From NCBI RefSeq assembly GCF_019203965.1, contig NZ_CP076448.1:945001-1009000 (forward strand): 64,000 bases of DNA, given 5' to 3'. Position numbers and translations under genes: made by a program. Below, in pieces: positions 21,796-30,932 of the stretch. The notes under the pieces were generated by a model. The model was not told the DNA's origin and did not search any database. It was given only the letters and a program-made list of their open reading frames with translations. Numbering within the stretch: the stretch's first letter is position 1; each line of letters starts with the position of its first letter. Origin of the DNA: Elioraea tepida (GTDB lineage: Bacteria > Pseudomonadota > Alphaproteobacteria > Acetobacterales > Acetobacteraceae).

Positions 21796-23344
21796 CGCGC
21801 GCGATCTCCTTCACAAGATCGATCTCCCAGGAGAGGTAGGCATGCATCGCCTCCTCCACACCCGTGTTCCGGTCATAGGGGCGGAGATAGGTGTCGATGC
21901 AGGCCTCGTCGGGCGGGTTCGTGCGGTCGGCTGCGAGCGGGAGACCGGCCGCCGCCCAGGCCGCGACACCCCCCTCGAGGACGCCGACGCGGGCCGCCGT
22001 CAGCTCCTCAAGCTCCTCGACCGCAAGCGCGGCAAGGCGATTGCCGTCGGGCGAAGTCACGGCGACAAGCCCCTGGTCGGGAAGCCGCCCCGCAAGCGCA
22101 TCGAGCCGTGTGCGCACGCCCCAGAGAGCGCCCGGGATGTGGCTCTCTCGAAAGGCGATCGAACGGGCGAGATCGACCACCCTCCCCGCCCCGGCCTCGA
22201 GCGCCGCCTTGACCGAGCGAAGCGGCAGGGTCTCGACCTCGGGCAGGGCCACCTCCGGCTGCCAGGGCCCGCTCTCGAGCGGACCCTCGAGCCCTCCCTC
22301 GAGAACATGGATGTCGCGATGGCCCATCTGCGCGAGCCACTGTGCCGTCATCCGCGCCCGCACGCCGGTGTCGTCGATGAGAACGATCCGCGCGTTTCGC
22401 ACCGCGATCCAGGAATCGGTCGCCTGCACGAGCTGGCCGCCCGGGGCGCTCCGGCTGCCCGGGAGGTGGCCCGCCTCGTACTCCCTCGGGTCGCGCACAT
22501 CGAGAAGGTAGAGCGTGCGCGTGCCGTCCTGTTGCCAGGCGGCCAGCGTGTCGCGGTTGATAAGCCCGACGCCGTGCCGGCGCCGAAGCGCCTCGGCGCG
22601 GGCCAGAGCCTGCTCGAGCTCCGGCGGCGTTCCTTCGCGGTAGCGCGCTGTCGCGCCGCGGGCGCAGGCAAGCCCCGCGAGCTCCCAGCCCATTGTGCCG
22701 TTGCGCAGCGCCACCACACGGTTCGGGATGCCGAAGCGACGCAGGCTCTCGGCGCCGAGAATCGAGCGCGTGCGGCCGGCGCAGTTGACGACGACCAGCG
22801 TCTCGGGGTCGGGAGCGAGCGCGGCGATCCGGTAGGCGAGCTCGCCGCCCGGGACGTTGATCCCGCCGGGGATCGACATCCGGGTGAACTCCTCGAACGG
22901 GCGGCTGTCGAGGATCAGGAGCCGCTCGCCGCGGTCGATCAGCGCCTTGAGCTCAAGCGCGTCGATGCTCTCGGTGCCGTAGTGGTGCTCGACCCACTCG
23001 CCGAACGCCTTCGACGGCACGTTGACGCCCGAGAACAGCACATAGCCGGCCCGCTCCCAGGCCGGCGTTCCGCCCTCGAGCACCGAGACGTCGGCGAAGC
23101 CCATCGCTTCGAGCTCCGCGGCGGCACGCTCGGCGAGGCCGCGCCCGTCGTCGGTCACGACGATGCGCGCGCGCGGGTTCGGCACGAGAGCGCGCGCGAT
23201 CAGCGGCAGGCGCGACAGCGGCAGAGGCGAGGCCCAGAAGAGATGGCCCGAGCCGAACTCTCCCTCCTCCCGCGCGTCGAGGATCGCGAGCTCGCGCCCG
23301 TCGCGGATCGCGGCCTTGAGCGCCGCCGGCGTGATCCGGCGCAT
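21773..23344 (-). CDS. Four-domain rhodanese-like sulfurtransferase
   Basis: 523 residues holding four rhodanese modules in a row (about 5-115, 125-230, 255-370, 380-490). Only the second keeps the active-site cysteine in the loop (VVNCAGRTRS, C188). The equivalent loops in domains 1, 3 and 4 read VVTDDGRG, VLIDDTGVR and VAVTSPDGN, without cysteine. So one domain can carry persulfide and three are likely structural or regulatory. The start overlaps the stop of the thiol-dioxygenase-like gene by one base (TGATG), implying linked translation and a joint role in thiol/persulfide handling. Confidence 0.88.
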   Translation of the reverse strand: MRRITPAALKAAIRDGRELAILDAREEGEFGSGHLFWASPLPLSRLPLIARALVPNPRARIVVTDDGRGLAERAAAELEAMGFADVSVLEGGTPAWERAGYVLFSGVNVPSKAFGEWVEHHYGTESIDALELKALIDRGERLLILDSRPFEEFTRMSIPGGINVPGGELAYRIAALAPDPETLVVVNCAGRTRSILGAESLRRFGIPNRVVALRNGTMGWELAGLACARGATARYREGTPPELEQALARAEALRRRHGVGLINRDTLAAWQQDGTRTLYLLDVRDPREYEAGHLPGSRSAPGGQLVQATDSWIAVRNARIVLIDDTGVRARMTAQWLAQMGHRDIHVLEGGLEGPLESGPWQPEVALPEVETLPLRSVKAALEAGAGRVVDLARSIAFRESHIPGALWGVRTRLDALAGRLPDQGLVAVTSPDGNRLAALAVEELEELTAARVGVLEGGVAAWAAAGLPLAADRTNPPDEACIDTYLRPYDRNTGVEEAMHAYLSWEIDLVKEIARDGDAGFG

Positions 23345-23937
23345 CAGGCGGGCCGGTTCACCGTGGGCCTCATGAAGGTGGCGTTGTAGGGCGTCGCCTG
23401 CCCCGTGGCCGGGTCATAAGCCATGCGCTGATCGAGCCGCTCGAGCGCGAGCCCGTACATGTGCAGGTGGCGGGTCGGCACCGTGCCCGTTGTGTGGATC
23501 GAGTGGATGTCCTCGGGCATGAGCGCGATGCCCGTGCCCGGCCGGACCACGACCTCGCGCACCACCTCGAGGCCGCGCTCGGTCCGGGCGTAAACCTTGT
23601 TCAGCTCCTCGCCCTCGACCGCGACCACCACGGCCCAGGTGGTGTGGTCATGCGGCTTCGTCTCGTTGCCCGGGTTGAGAGCGTTGAGGTAGAGGGCGAA
23701 GCGCCCGTCCGGATCCTCGTGCAGGAGATAGCGCCGGCTTCCCTTCTCGCCCTCGGGCGGCGGCGGGAATTCGGTGGACGGAAACAGATGCGCCTCTGCG
23801 GCGAGCGCCTCGAGCTCCGCCATGATCGCGGCGAGCGACTCGCGCGTCACGCCGAGGCGCGCCTCGATGCCGCGCACGCGCTCCACCGTCGCCGCGACCG
23901 CGGCTGCGCGCGCGGCAAGGATCGTCGTGTCGTTCAT
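23344..23937 (-). CDS. Cysteine dioxygenase family cupin (thiol dioxygenase)
   Basis: 197 residues. A cupin with the thiol dioxygenase iron site: PHDHTTWAVV gives H96 and H98, and PEDIHSIHTTG gives the third histidine (H145, less likely H148). Substrate could be cysteine, 3-mercaptopropionate or another thiol; the sequence does not decide. It would oxidise the thiol to a sulfinate. First gene of the minus-strand cluster with the rhodanese, ComF and glutaredoxin. A GAGAGAAGAG ribosome site precedes the ATG. Confidence 0.85.
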   Translation of the reverse strand: MNDTTILAARAAAVAATVERVRGIEARLGVTRESLAAIMAELEALAAEAHLFPSTEFPPPPEGEKGSRRYLLHEDPDGRFALYLNALNPGNETKPHDHTTWAVVVAVEGEELNKVYARTERGLEVVREVVVRPGTGIALMPEDIHSIHTTGTVPTRHLHMYGLALERLDQRMAYDPATGQATPYNATFMRPTVNRPA

Positions 23938-24009
23938 TCCTCTTCTCTCCCCTAGCTCCGGTCATCGGGCATCCTGCCCCTGCTTGGCGTCGGCGGGCAA
24001 CCGGCCCAC

Positions 24010-24972
24010 ATGCCGGGTATGAACACGGTGATGGAGGTGTTCGACCGGAAGCTGCACCGGAAGCGGCGCGAGCGCGCCGCCCGGCTCGTCGCGTCGGCCG
24101 AGCCGATCCTCGCCGAGACGGCCGCCCGGCTCGCCGACCGGCTCGACGACACCACCCGTCGCTTCACCCGGGCGCTCGATCTCGGCGGCCGGCACGGGCT
24201 GATGGCGCGCCTGCTCCGCGCCCGCGGCATCCCCTTCGTCGTCTCGGCCGATCCCGCCCCGGCAATGGCGCGGCGTGCCGCGGCCTCGTGTGGGCGTGCG
24301 GTCGCGGCCGACGAGGAGGCGCTGCCCTTCGCCCCGGGCTCGTTCGACCTCGTGGTGTCGAATCTCTCGCTTCACTGGGTGAACGACCTCCCCGGCGCGC
24401 TTCTGCAGATACGGCAGGCACTCGAACCCGATGGGCTGTTCCTCGCGACCCTGTGGGCTTTGGGCACGCTCGCTCCAGTGCGAGAGGCCTTCCTCGCGGC
24501 CGAAGCCGAGGTGACGGGCGGCGCCTCGCCCCGCGTCTCCCCCTTCGCCGACCTCCGCGATTGCGCCGCACTCCTGCAGCGTGCGGGCTTCGCCCTGCCG
24601 GTCGCCGACGTTGAGACGATCACGGTCGAGTATCGCGACCCGTTCGCCCTGTTCGCCGACCTGCGGGCTCTCGGCGAGACCAATGCCGTGGCCGCGCTGA
24701 ACCGCACCTCGCTTCGGCGTGCCGTGCTCGGCCGCGCCGTTGCGCGTCTGGCGGAAGGCGCGCGCGGCGGCGTGATCGCCATCCCCTTCGTCGTCGCGAC
24801 GCTCACCGGCTGGGCGCCACATGCGAGCCAGCCGAAGCCGCTCGCCCCGGGCAGCGCGCGGCTCCGGCTCGCCGACGCGCTCGGCACTGTCGAGCACGCT
24901 GCGGGGCAGGGTTCGGCTTGCGCCACCGCCGCCGCCGCGCTAGGCGATCGCCTTCAGGCGAAGAGGACATGA
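24010..24972 (+). CDS. SAM-dependent methyltransferase-fold protein, NDUFAF5/BioC-like
   Basis: 320 residues. The N-terminal MEVFDRKLHRKRRERAA is the signature of the NDUFAF5-type family (in mitochondria, an arginine hydroxylase for complex I assembly). The SAM fold follows: ALDLGGRHGLMARLL, DEEALPFAPGSFDLVVSNLSLHWVNDLPGAL, and the C-terminal FADLRALGETNAV. In alphaproteobacteria these genes stand outside biotin clusters, which favours the NDUFAF5-like role over BioC. ATG 24010 could be replaced by the internal ATG at 24019. The stop overlaps the map start as ATGA. Confidence 0.85.
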   Translation: MPGMNTVMEVFDRKLHRKRRERAARLVASAEPILAETAARLADRLDDTTRRFTRALDLGGRHGLMARLLRARGIPFVVSADPAPAMARRAAASCGRAVAADEEALPFAPGSFDLVVSNLSLHWVNDLPGALLQIRQALEPDGLFLATLWALGTLAPVREAFLAAEAEVTGGASPRVSPFADLRDCAALLQRAGFALPVADVETITVEYRDPFALFADLRALGETNAVAALNRTSLRRAVLGRAVARLAEGARGGVIAIPFVVATLTGWAPHASQPKPLAPGSARLRLADALGTVEHAAGQGSACATAAAALGDRLQAKRT

Positions 24973-25805
24973 ACCAGCTCGAGCGCGACGCGGGGGGTGG
25001 CACGGCCGAGGCACGCCGGATCGTGCTGCATGACCCCGAGGATTTCGAGGGGATGCGCCGCGCCGGCCGGCTCGCCGCCGCCACCCTCGACATGATCGCC
25101 CCGCATGTCCGCCCAGGGGTGAGCACGGCGGAGCTCGACCGGCTGTGCCATGACTTCATCACCGCCCATGGGGCAGTGCCCGCACCGCTCGGCTACCGGG
25201 GCTTCCCGAAGTCGATCTGCACCTCCGTCAACCATGTCGTCTGCCACGGCATCCCGGGCGAGCGCCGGCTCGAGGAGGGAGACATCATCAACATCGACGT
25301 CACCGTGATCCTCGATGGCTGGCATGGCGACACCTCGCGCATGTTCGCCGCCGGCGAGCCCTCGCGCGCAGCGAAGCGCTTGATGGACGTGACCTACGAG
25401 GCGATGTGGCGGGGCATACGCGCGATCCGCCCCGGGGCGAGGCTCGGCGACGTCGGCTTCGCGATCCAGAGCTATGTCGAGCGGCATCGCTTCTCCGTGG
25501 TGCGCGACTTCTGCGGCCACGGGCTCGGCCGGAACTTCCACGAGGCGCCGAACATCCTGCACTTCGGCCGCCCCGGCGAGGGGATCACGCTGCGCCAGGG
25601 GATGTTCTTCACCGTCGAGCCGATGGTCAACGCCGGCCGGCCGGAGGTGAAGATCCTTGACGACGGCTGGACCGCGGTGACGCGCGACCGGCGCCTCTCG
25701 GCGCAGTTCGAGCACTGCGTCGGCGTCACCGCCACAGGCGTCGAGGTGTTCACCCTCTCGGAGGCGGAACGGAAGGACCCGCGCTTCGCCCCGTTCGGGG
25801 CCTGA
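24969..25805 (+). CDS. map: Methionine aminopeptidase, type I
   Basis: 278 residues. The pita-bread fold metal ligands are visible: D in INIDVTVILDGWHGD, D in GDTSRMF, H in FCGHGLGRNFHE, E in FTVEPMV and E in AQFEHCVGV. SICTSVNHVVCHGIPG is the type I signature. It removes the N-terminal methionine from new proteins. The start overlaps the previous stop by four bases, and radC begins five bases after its stop, so the three genes form one unit. Confidence 0.96.
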   Translation: MNQLERDAGGGTAEARRIVLHDPEDFEGMRRAGRLAAATLDMIAPHVRPGVSTAELDRLCHDFITAHGAVPAPLGYRGFPKSICTSVNHVVCHGIPGERRLEEGDIINIDVTVILDGWHGDTSRMFAAGEPSRAAKRLMDVTYEAMWRGIRAIRPGARLGDVGFAIQSYVERHRFSVVRDFCGHGLGRNFHEAPNILHFGRPGEGITLRQGMFFTVEPMVNAGRPEVKILDDGWTAVTRDRRLSAQFEHCVGVTATGVEVFTLSEAERKDPRFAPFGA

Positions 25806-25809
25806 GGCC

Positions 25810-26556
25810 ATGCCGCGGCGCAAGGGGGGCGTGGCGGGCGGCGACCTGTTCGAACCCGCGGCAGCGCCCCCACAGAAGGGGCGAAGCGAGCCCGGCCATC
25901 TCGACCACCGCCGGCGCATGCGCGAGCGGCTCTTCACCGCCGGCCCCGACGCTCTTGCCGACTACGAGCTGCTTGAAATGGTGCTCTATGCCGTGCCGCG
26001 GGTGGACACCAAGCCGCTCGCGAAGGCGCTGATCGCCCGGTTCGGCAGTTTCGCCGCCGCAATCGCCGCGCCGCGAAGCGAGCTTCTCGCCGTTGACGGC
26101 ATGGGCGATGCGGCGGTGGCGGCGCTCAAGGTCGTCCAGGCGGCGAGCCTGCGCCTTCTGAAGGCCGAGCTCACGGAGCGGCCGGTCCTGTCCTCCTGGG
26201 ACCGGCTGCTCGACTATCTCCACGCCTCACTTGCGCGCGAGCCGGTGGAGCAGGTTCGGGCGCTCTTCCTCGACAGCCGCAACCGGCTGATCGCCGACGA
26301 GCAGCAGGGGCGAGGGACGGTGAACCACACGCCGCTCTATCCGCGCGAGGTGCTCAAACGCGCGCTCGAGCTCAAGGCGGCGGCGCTGATCCTCGTGCAC
26401 AACCACCCCTCCGGTGACCCCACGCCGAGCCGGGCCGACATCGAACTCACGCGCGAGCTGGCGTCGGCGGCGAAGGCGCTCGGCCTCGCACTGCATGACC
26501 ATGTGATCGTCGGCATGGGGCGGTGGATGAGCTTCCGGCGCGAGGGGCTTCTCTAG
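25810..26556 (+). CDS. radC: RadC family JAB/MPN-domain protein
   Basis: 248 residues. An N-terminal helix-hairpin-helix region (about 30-110, GMGDAAVAALKVVQAA) is followed by the JAB metallo-domain with the EX(n)HxHx10D core, seen as LVHNHPSGDPTPSRAD. The family was linked to DNA repair, but the role in E. coli was withdrawn and the function is open. The first 25 residues are a loose basic leader. Located immediately after map. Confidence 0.9.
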   Translation: MPRRKGGVAGGDLFEPAAAPPQKGRSEPGHLDHRRRMRERLFTAGPDALADYELLEMVLYAVPRVDTKPLAKALIARFGSFAAAIAAPRSELLAVDGMGDAAVAALKVVQAASLRLLKAELTERPVLSSWDRLLDYLHASLAREPVEQVRALFLDSRNRLIADEQQGRGTVNHTPLYPREVLKRALELKAAALILVHNHPSGDPTPSRADIELTRELASAAKALGLALHDHVIVGMGRWMSFRREGLL

Positions 26557-26690
26557 CCGCTGTCGACCGGCACCTCGCGCCCGGGAGCCGCGGCCGCCCG
26601 GATCAGCCCCGGCGCACACCGTCGCCGGCCCCAGCTTTGCCGGGCACGGGCGATCCGATCGTCGGCCTGGTCCCGCGCCGCTTTCGCCGC

Positions 26691-27404
26691 TCAGGGCAGT
26701 GTCCGCCGCCGCAGGATCAGGAGATCGGCGAGCACGTAGAGCAGGATCGCGGCCCCCGCGACCGAGATCATCACCGTCGGGTCAGGCGAGAGCCCGACAT
26801 GGCGGGCCACGCCCGGCCAGCCCTCCCACAGCATCTTCAGCGAGACATAGACGATCAGCGCCAGACCGAGCCAGCCGATCCAGCGGTGCCGATCGAGCAT
26901 CCGCGCAATATAGGAGGCCGCCACCCCCATCAGCACCACCGAGAGAAGCAGGCCGAAGGCCATGATGTAGGGGTGCTCCTTGGAGGCCGCGGCCACGGCG
27001 AGAACGTTGTCGAGGCTCATCGAGACGTCGGCGATGACGATCTGGTACATCGCCTGGGCGAAGGTCTTCGGCTGCGCGTTGAAGCCTTCCGCGGCATGCT
27101 TGCTCTCCGCCTCGCGCGCGCCGCGAAGCTCCTGGTACATCTTCCAGCAGACCCAGACGAGCAGGAGCCCGCCGACGAAGACGAGCTCGGTGATCTCGAG
27201 CAGCTGCGTCGTCATCAGGGCGAACAGGATGCGCAAGAGCGCGGCAGCGCCGATGCCGAGGATGATCGCGCGCCGGCGCTGTTCCGGCGGCAGGCCGGCG
27301 GCCGCCATGCCGACGACGACGGCATTGTCTCCCGCAAGCGCGATGTCGATGCCGATGACGGCAACAAGCGCCCAGATTTGGGAACCGGAGATCGAGAGGT
27401 CCAT
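26691..27404 (-). CDS. TerC family integral membrane protein (YjbE type)
   Basis: 237 residues with about seven membrane spans. The paired acidic motifs of TerC proteins are present: DIALAGDNAVVVGMA in span 1-2 and DVSMSLDNVLAVAAAS in the middle. Relatives export Mn2+ or help metallate exported proteins; whether this one does is inference. ATG 27404 is chosen because the upstream frame crosses the purB promoter region. A minus-strand TTGACA lies at 27469-27464, about 60 bases upstream, with only a weak -10. I saw no clear manganese riboswitch. It converges with radC across 134 featureless bases. Confidence 0.88.
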   Translation of the reverse strand: MDLSISGSQIWALVAVIGIDIALAGDNAVVVGMAAAGLPPEQRRRAIILGIGAAALLRILFALMTTQLLEITELVFVGGLLLVWVCWKMYQELRGAREAESKHAAEGFNAQPKTFAQAMYQIVIADVSMSLDNVLAVAAASKEHPYIMAFGLLLSVVLMGVAASYIARMLDRHRWIGWLGLALIVYVSLKMLWEGWPGVARHVGLSPDPTVMISVAGAAILLYVLADLLILRRRTLP

Positions 27405-27517
27405 CACGCGCTGCCGTGTGCGAGGGCGGAACAGCCCGTCATAGCGGGCGATGGGCGGCGGCTTGTCAACCCTCGCCGGGCGGCGCACACACGCCGCGCA
27501 AGCCACGAGGACAGACG

Positions 27518-28885
27518 ATGATCCCACGCTACAGCCGCCCGGAGATGGCAGCGATCTGGGAGCCCCGGAACCGCTACCGGATCTGGTTCGAGATCGAGGC
27601 CCTGGTGGCCGAACGGCAGGGCGAGCTTGGCCAGATCCCCCGCGAGGCAGCGCGGGCGATCCGCGAGAAGGGCGGCCCGCGGGTCGCGTCGATGACGGAA
27701 GCCGACCTCGCCCGGATCGACGCGATCGAGGCGGAGGTGCGGCATGACGTGATCGCCTTCCTCACCTGGCTCGGCGAGGGGATCGGGCCGGAGGCGCGGT
27801 TCCTGCACCAGGGGCTCACCTCCTCCGACGTGCTCGATACGACGCTTGCCGTTCAGTTCACCCAGGCGCTCGACCTGATCGACCGGGGGCTGGCGCGGCT
27901 TCTCGACGCGCTCAAGGCGCGCGCGCTCGAACATCGCCATACCGTGACGATCGGCAGAAGCCACGGCATCCACGCCGAGCCGACCTCGTTCGGGCTGAAG
28001 CTCGCCGGCCACTGGGCCGAGTTCGCGCGCGGGCGCGAGCGGCTCGCCGCGGCGCGGCGCGAGATTGGCACCTGCGCCATCTCCGGCGCCGTCGGCACCT
28101 TCGCCCATGTCGATCCCTCGATCGAGGCCTTCGTCGCTGCCCGCCTCGGCCTCGCGGTCGAGCCGGTCTCGACCCAGGTGATCCCGCGTGACCGGCATGC
28201 GATGGTCTTCGCCGTGCTTGCGGTGATCGCCGCCGGCATCGAGCGGCTCGCGATCGAGATCCGGCACCTGCAGCGGTCGGAGGTGCGCGAGGCGGAGGAA
28301 TACTTCCACCCGGGCCAGAAGGGCTCCTCGGCGATGCCGCACAAGCGCAACCCGGTGCTGTCGGAGAACCTCACGGGGCTCGCGCGGCTCGTGCGGGGAA
28401 TGGTGGTGCCGGCGCTCGAGAACGTCGCTCTCTGGCACGAGCGTGACATCTCGCACTCCTCGGTCGAGCGCGTGATCGCGCCGGATGCGACGATCGCTCT
28501 CGACTTCGCCCTGCAGCGTCTTGCCGGGATGATCGAGACGCTCGTGATCTATCCGGAGCGGATGGCGGCCAATCTCGAGGCGCTCGGCGGCGTGGTGCAT
28601 TCGGGCGAGGTGCTGCTCGCGCTCACCCAGGCCGGGATGAGCCGCGAGGCGGCCTACGCCGCGGTCCAGCGCAATGCGATGGCGACCTGGGCCGCGCTCG
28701 GCACGGAGGGGGCGCGCACGTTCCGCGACCACCTGCTCGCCGACCCGGAGGTGACGGCGTATCTCGACGCCGCGGCGATCGACCGGGCGATGGACCCGAG
28801 GCTGCATCTGCGCCATGTCGATACCGTGCTCGCCCGCGTGTTCGGCGACGACGAGGAGCGCCCGGGCGACGTCGATGGCGGCTGA
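27518..28885 (+). CDS. purB: Adenylosuccinate lyase
   Basis: 455 residues. Fumarase/aspartase superfamily, with HLTSSDVLDT-like TSSDVLDTTLAV, the catalytic-base segment GRSHGIHAEP and the signature loop GSSAMPHKRNP (about residue 266). It splits SAICAR to AICAR and adenylosuccinate to AMP, releasing fumarate. ATG 27518 (MIPRYSRPEM) follows an ACGAGGACAG site. It leads a group of purine genes (purC, purS and purQ follow within 4 kb), with the DUF1476 and CigR-like genes between. The stretch 28886-29102 after it shows nothing I recognise. Confidence 0.97.
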   Translation: MIPRYSRPEMAAIWEPRNRYRIWFEIEALVAERQGELGQIPREAARAIREKGGPRVASMTEADLARIDAIEAEVRHDVIAFLTWLGEGIGPEARFLHQGLTSSDVLDTTLAVQFTQALDLIDRGLARLLDALKARALEHRHTVTIGRSHGIHAEPTSFGLKLAGHWAEFARGRERLAAARREIGTCAISGAVGTFAHVDPSIEAFVAARLGLAVEPVSTQVIPRDRHAMVFAVLAVIAAGIERLAIEIRHLQRSEVREAEEYFHPGQKGSSAMPHKRNPVLSENLTGLARLVRGMVVPALENVALWHERDISHSSVERVIAPDATIALDFALQRLAGMIETLVIYPERMAANLEALGGVVHSGEVLLALTQAGMSREAAYAAVQRNAMATWAALGTEGARTFRDHLLADPEVTAYLDAAAIDRAMDPRLHLRHVDTVLARVFGDDEERPGDVDGG

Positions 28886-29102
28886 GGGGCCGGGCGGCAG
28901 CGCGGGAGAGCCCGGGCGCCCCTCTCGGCTGCCCCGACGGCGAGGGTGCGATCGTGCGGCTCGATATCGCCGCGAGTGCAGTCAGTCGGCCGGGCAGACG
29001 TGACACCGGCCTCCGGTGCGGCGGGAAGCGGTGAGGGGGCCGCGGCGACCGCGCCGGGCCGGCGACCGTCTCCCGACCGGACGCAGAGCCGGGCCAGCCG
29101 AG

Positions 29103-29441
29103 TCAGGCCTTCGGACCTTCCGCCGCCACCTGCTGACGCGCGGTGGCGAGCGCCTCGTCATAGACGGCGCGCAGCTCGTCCATCGACGGCGCCTGACCGG
29201 CGGCGAGGAGGTCGGCCGCGACCTTCTCGAGAACGTCCTCGTGACCGGGCTTCTTCAAGTCGGCCGTCACGACGCTCCGCGCATACTCCTCGGCCTCCGC
29301 CCCGCTCTTGCCGAGCCGCTGTGCCGCCCACAGGCCGAACAGGCGGTTGCGCCGCGCCTGGGCGCGGAACTCCTGCTCCTGATCCAGCTTGAACTTCGCC
29401 TCGAAGCCCCTCTCGCGCTCGGCGAAAGCGTCCGTGCTCAT
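29103..29441 (-). CDS. DUF1476 protein, F1-ATPase zeta-subunit family
   Basis: 112 residues, mostly helical and charged: [37 protein letters not shown] is the DUF1476 signature. In Paracoccus and relatives this family is the zeta subunit that inhibits ATP hydrolysis by F1FO-ATPase through its N-terminus. The family is alphaproteobacterial, which supports the taxon. ATG 29441 has a good GGGGGAGG site. It stands alone on the minus strand between purB and the CigR-like gene; no atp genes are in the window. Confidence 0.88.
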   Translation of the reverse strand: MSTDAFAERERGFEAKFKLDQEQEFRAQARRNRLFGLWAAQRLGKSGAEAEEYARSVVTADLKKPGHEDVLEKVAADLLAAGQAPSMDELRAVYDEALATARQQVAAEGPKA

Positions 29442-29585
29442 CGCACCTCCCCCGCGGCATGCGCCTTCCATTCCGCGCCTCCTCTAGCAGAAGCCGGCGC
29501 GGTCTGCACCGTCGTCCTCAGGCGCTCCGATCGCGCCGCGGATGGCCGACTTGCGTAAGCGGCGGATCGGGGCGAGTGTTAGGGT

Positions 29586-30011
29586 ATGATCGTGTCGTTC
29601 CGGCGGGCGCTTCTCGTTGCGCTGCTCTGCCCCTCGCTTGCCGAGGCGCAGCCGCCGCCCGGGCGCGGACAGGGCTACGGCCAGGCGATCCCGGGCCTGC
29701 CGCAGGGCCAGCCCTCGCCCCGGCCGGGCCAGGTGACGGTCGCCTTCACCGCGGCCGAGCAGGCGCGGATCAGCGCCTGGCTCGCCGCCAACGCCGGCTC
29801 GCTTCGCCCCCTCCCCCCAGGCATCGCCCGCAACGTCGCCCGCGGCAAGCCGCTGCCGCCGGGGATCGCCAAGCGCGCCGCTCCCGCCTCGCTGCTCGCC
29901 CAGCTCGTCGCCCGGCCGGGCTACGAGGTCCTGGTGGTGGGAACCACCGTGGTGCTCGCCCAGGCCGGCAGCCTGCTCGTGCACGACATCGTGCAGTCAA
30001 CCCTGCGCTGA
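29586..30011 (+). CDS. Exported CigR-like protein
   Basis: 141 residues with a signal peptide ([22 protein letters not shown]). A Pro/Gly/Gln-rich stretch follows, then an internal repeat [22 protein letters not shown], which is the hallmark of the CigR/RcnB-like family, and a C-terminal hydrophobic strand pair. CigR is known as an anti-virulence inner-membrane protein in Salmonella; in environmental bacteria the role is unknown. Not clearly in an operon with purC, which has its own promoter candidate 75 bases downstream. Confidence 0.75.
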   Translation: MIVSFRRALLVALLCPSLAEAQPPPGRGQGYGQAIPGLPQGQPSPRPGQVTVAFTAAEQARISAWLAANAGSLRPLPPGIARNVARGKPLPPGIAKRAAPASLLAQLVARPGYEVLVVGTTVVLAQAGSLLVHDIVQSTLR

Positions 30012-30082
30012 GCCCGCCCGGTCGAGCCGGCCGCGAGCGCCGTCTCCCGGCCGCGGCACCGCTGTGGCCGCAGGCGCGGGCG

Positions 30083-30091
30083 TGCTATATC
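30083..30091 (+). promoter_or_regulatory. Extended -10 promoter candidate for purC
   Basis: TGCTATATC matches the extended -10 motif TGnTATAAT. The -35 position (30063-30068, TGTGGC) is poor, as is usual with extended -10 promoters. The predicted start near 30098 gives a leader of about 42 bases before the purC ATG. Confidence 0.45.
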
Positions 30092-30139
30092 GCGATGCGA
30101 CAGAAGACCTCGCGCAGCGGGGAAGGGGTGTTTCCGACC

Positions 30140-30904
30140 ATGGCGCGCCGCAGGCAGCTCTACGAAGGCAAGGCGAAGATCCTGTTCGAGGGGCCGGAAC
30201 CGGGCACCCTCGTGCAGTATTTCAAGGACGATGCCACCGCCTTCAACGCCCAGAAAAAGGGGGTGATCACCGGCAAGGGCGTGCTGAACAACCGCATCAG
30301 CGAGTTCATCATGACCCGGCTTGCCGAGATCGGCGTGCCGACGCATTTCGTCCGGCGCCTGAACATGCGCGAGCAGCTGATCCGCGAAGTCGAGATCATC
30401 CCGCTCGAGGTGGTGGTTCGCAACGTCGCCGCAGGCAGCCTCTCCACCCGCCTCGGCATCCCCGAGGGCACGCCGCTGCCGCGCTCGATCGTCGAGTACT
30501 ACTACAAGAACGACCAGCTCGGTGACCCGATGGTGGCCGAGGAGCATATCACCGCCTTCGGCTGGGCCTCGGTCCAGGACCTCGACGACATCATGGCGCT
30601 GTCGCTTCGGGTGAACGACTTCCTCACCGGCCTCTTCCTCGGCGTCGGCATCCGGCTCGTCGACTTCAAGCTCGAGTTCGGCCGGCTGTGGGAGAACGAC
30701 GAGATGCGGATCGTGCTCGCCGACGAGATCTCCCCCGATTCGTGCCGGCTGTGGGACATCAAGACGAACGAGAAGCTCGACAAGGACCGGTTTCGCCGCG
30801 ACCTCGGCAAGGTCGAGGAGGCTTACCAGGAGGTGGCGCGGCGGTTGGGGATCCTGCCCGAGGCGGGGATGCGCGACCTCAAGGGCCCGGAGACGATGCA
30901 GTGA
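30140..30904 (+). CDS. purC: Phosphoribosylaminoimidazole-succinocarboxamide synthase (SAICAR synthetase)
   Basis: 254 residues. It opens with [16 protein letters not shown] (ATP loop) and carries [10 protein letters not shown] and [10 protein letters not shown] plus [12 protein letters not shown], the metal and substrate motifs. It joins CAIR and aspartate with ATP to form SAICAR, the substrate of PurB encoded upstream. ATG 30140 is preceded by GGGAAGGGG at about 10 bases. purS follows after 28 bases. Confidence 0.97.
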   Translation: MARRRQLYEGKAKILFEGPEPGTLVQYFKDDATAFNAQKKGVITGKGVLNNRISEFIMTRLAEIGVPTHFVRRLNMREQLIREVEIIPLEVVVRNVAAGSLSTRLGIPEGTPLPRSIVEYYYKNDQLGDPMVAEEHITAFGWASVQDLDDIMALSLRVNDFLTGLFLGVGIRLVDFKLEFGRLWENDEMRIVLADEISPDSCRLWDIKTNEKLDKDRFRRDLGKVEEAYQEVARRLGILPEAGMRDLKGPETMQ

Positions 30905-30932
30905 CGCGCCCCGCCCCTGGGAGTGCCTCGCG

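Noticed and set aside
24010-24972. Calling this gene bioC
   Set aside because: No biotin genes nearby, and the N-terminal signature fits the NDUFAF5-like family better.
27405-27517. A manganese (yybP-ykoY) riboswitch before the TerC gene
   Set aside because: TerC genes often carry one, but the region is too short and I could not find the conserved core.
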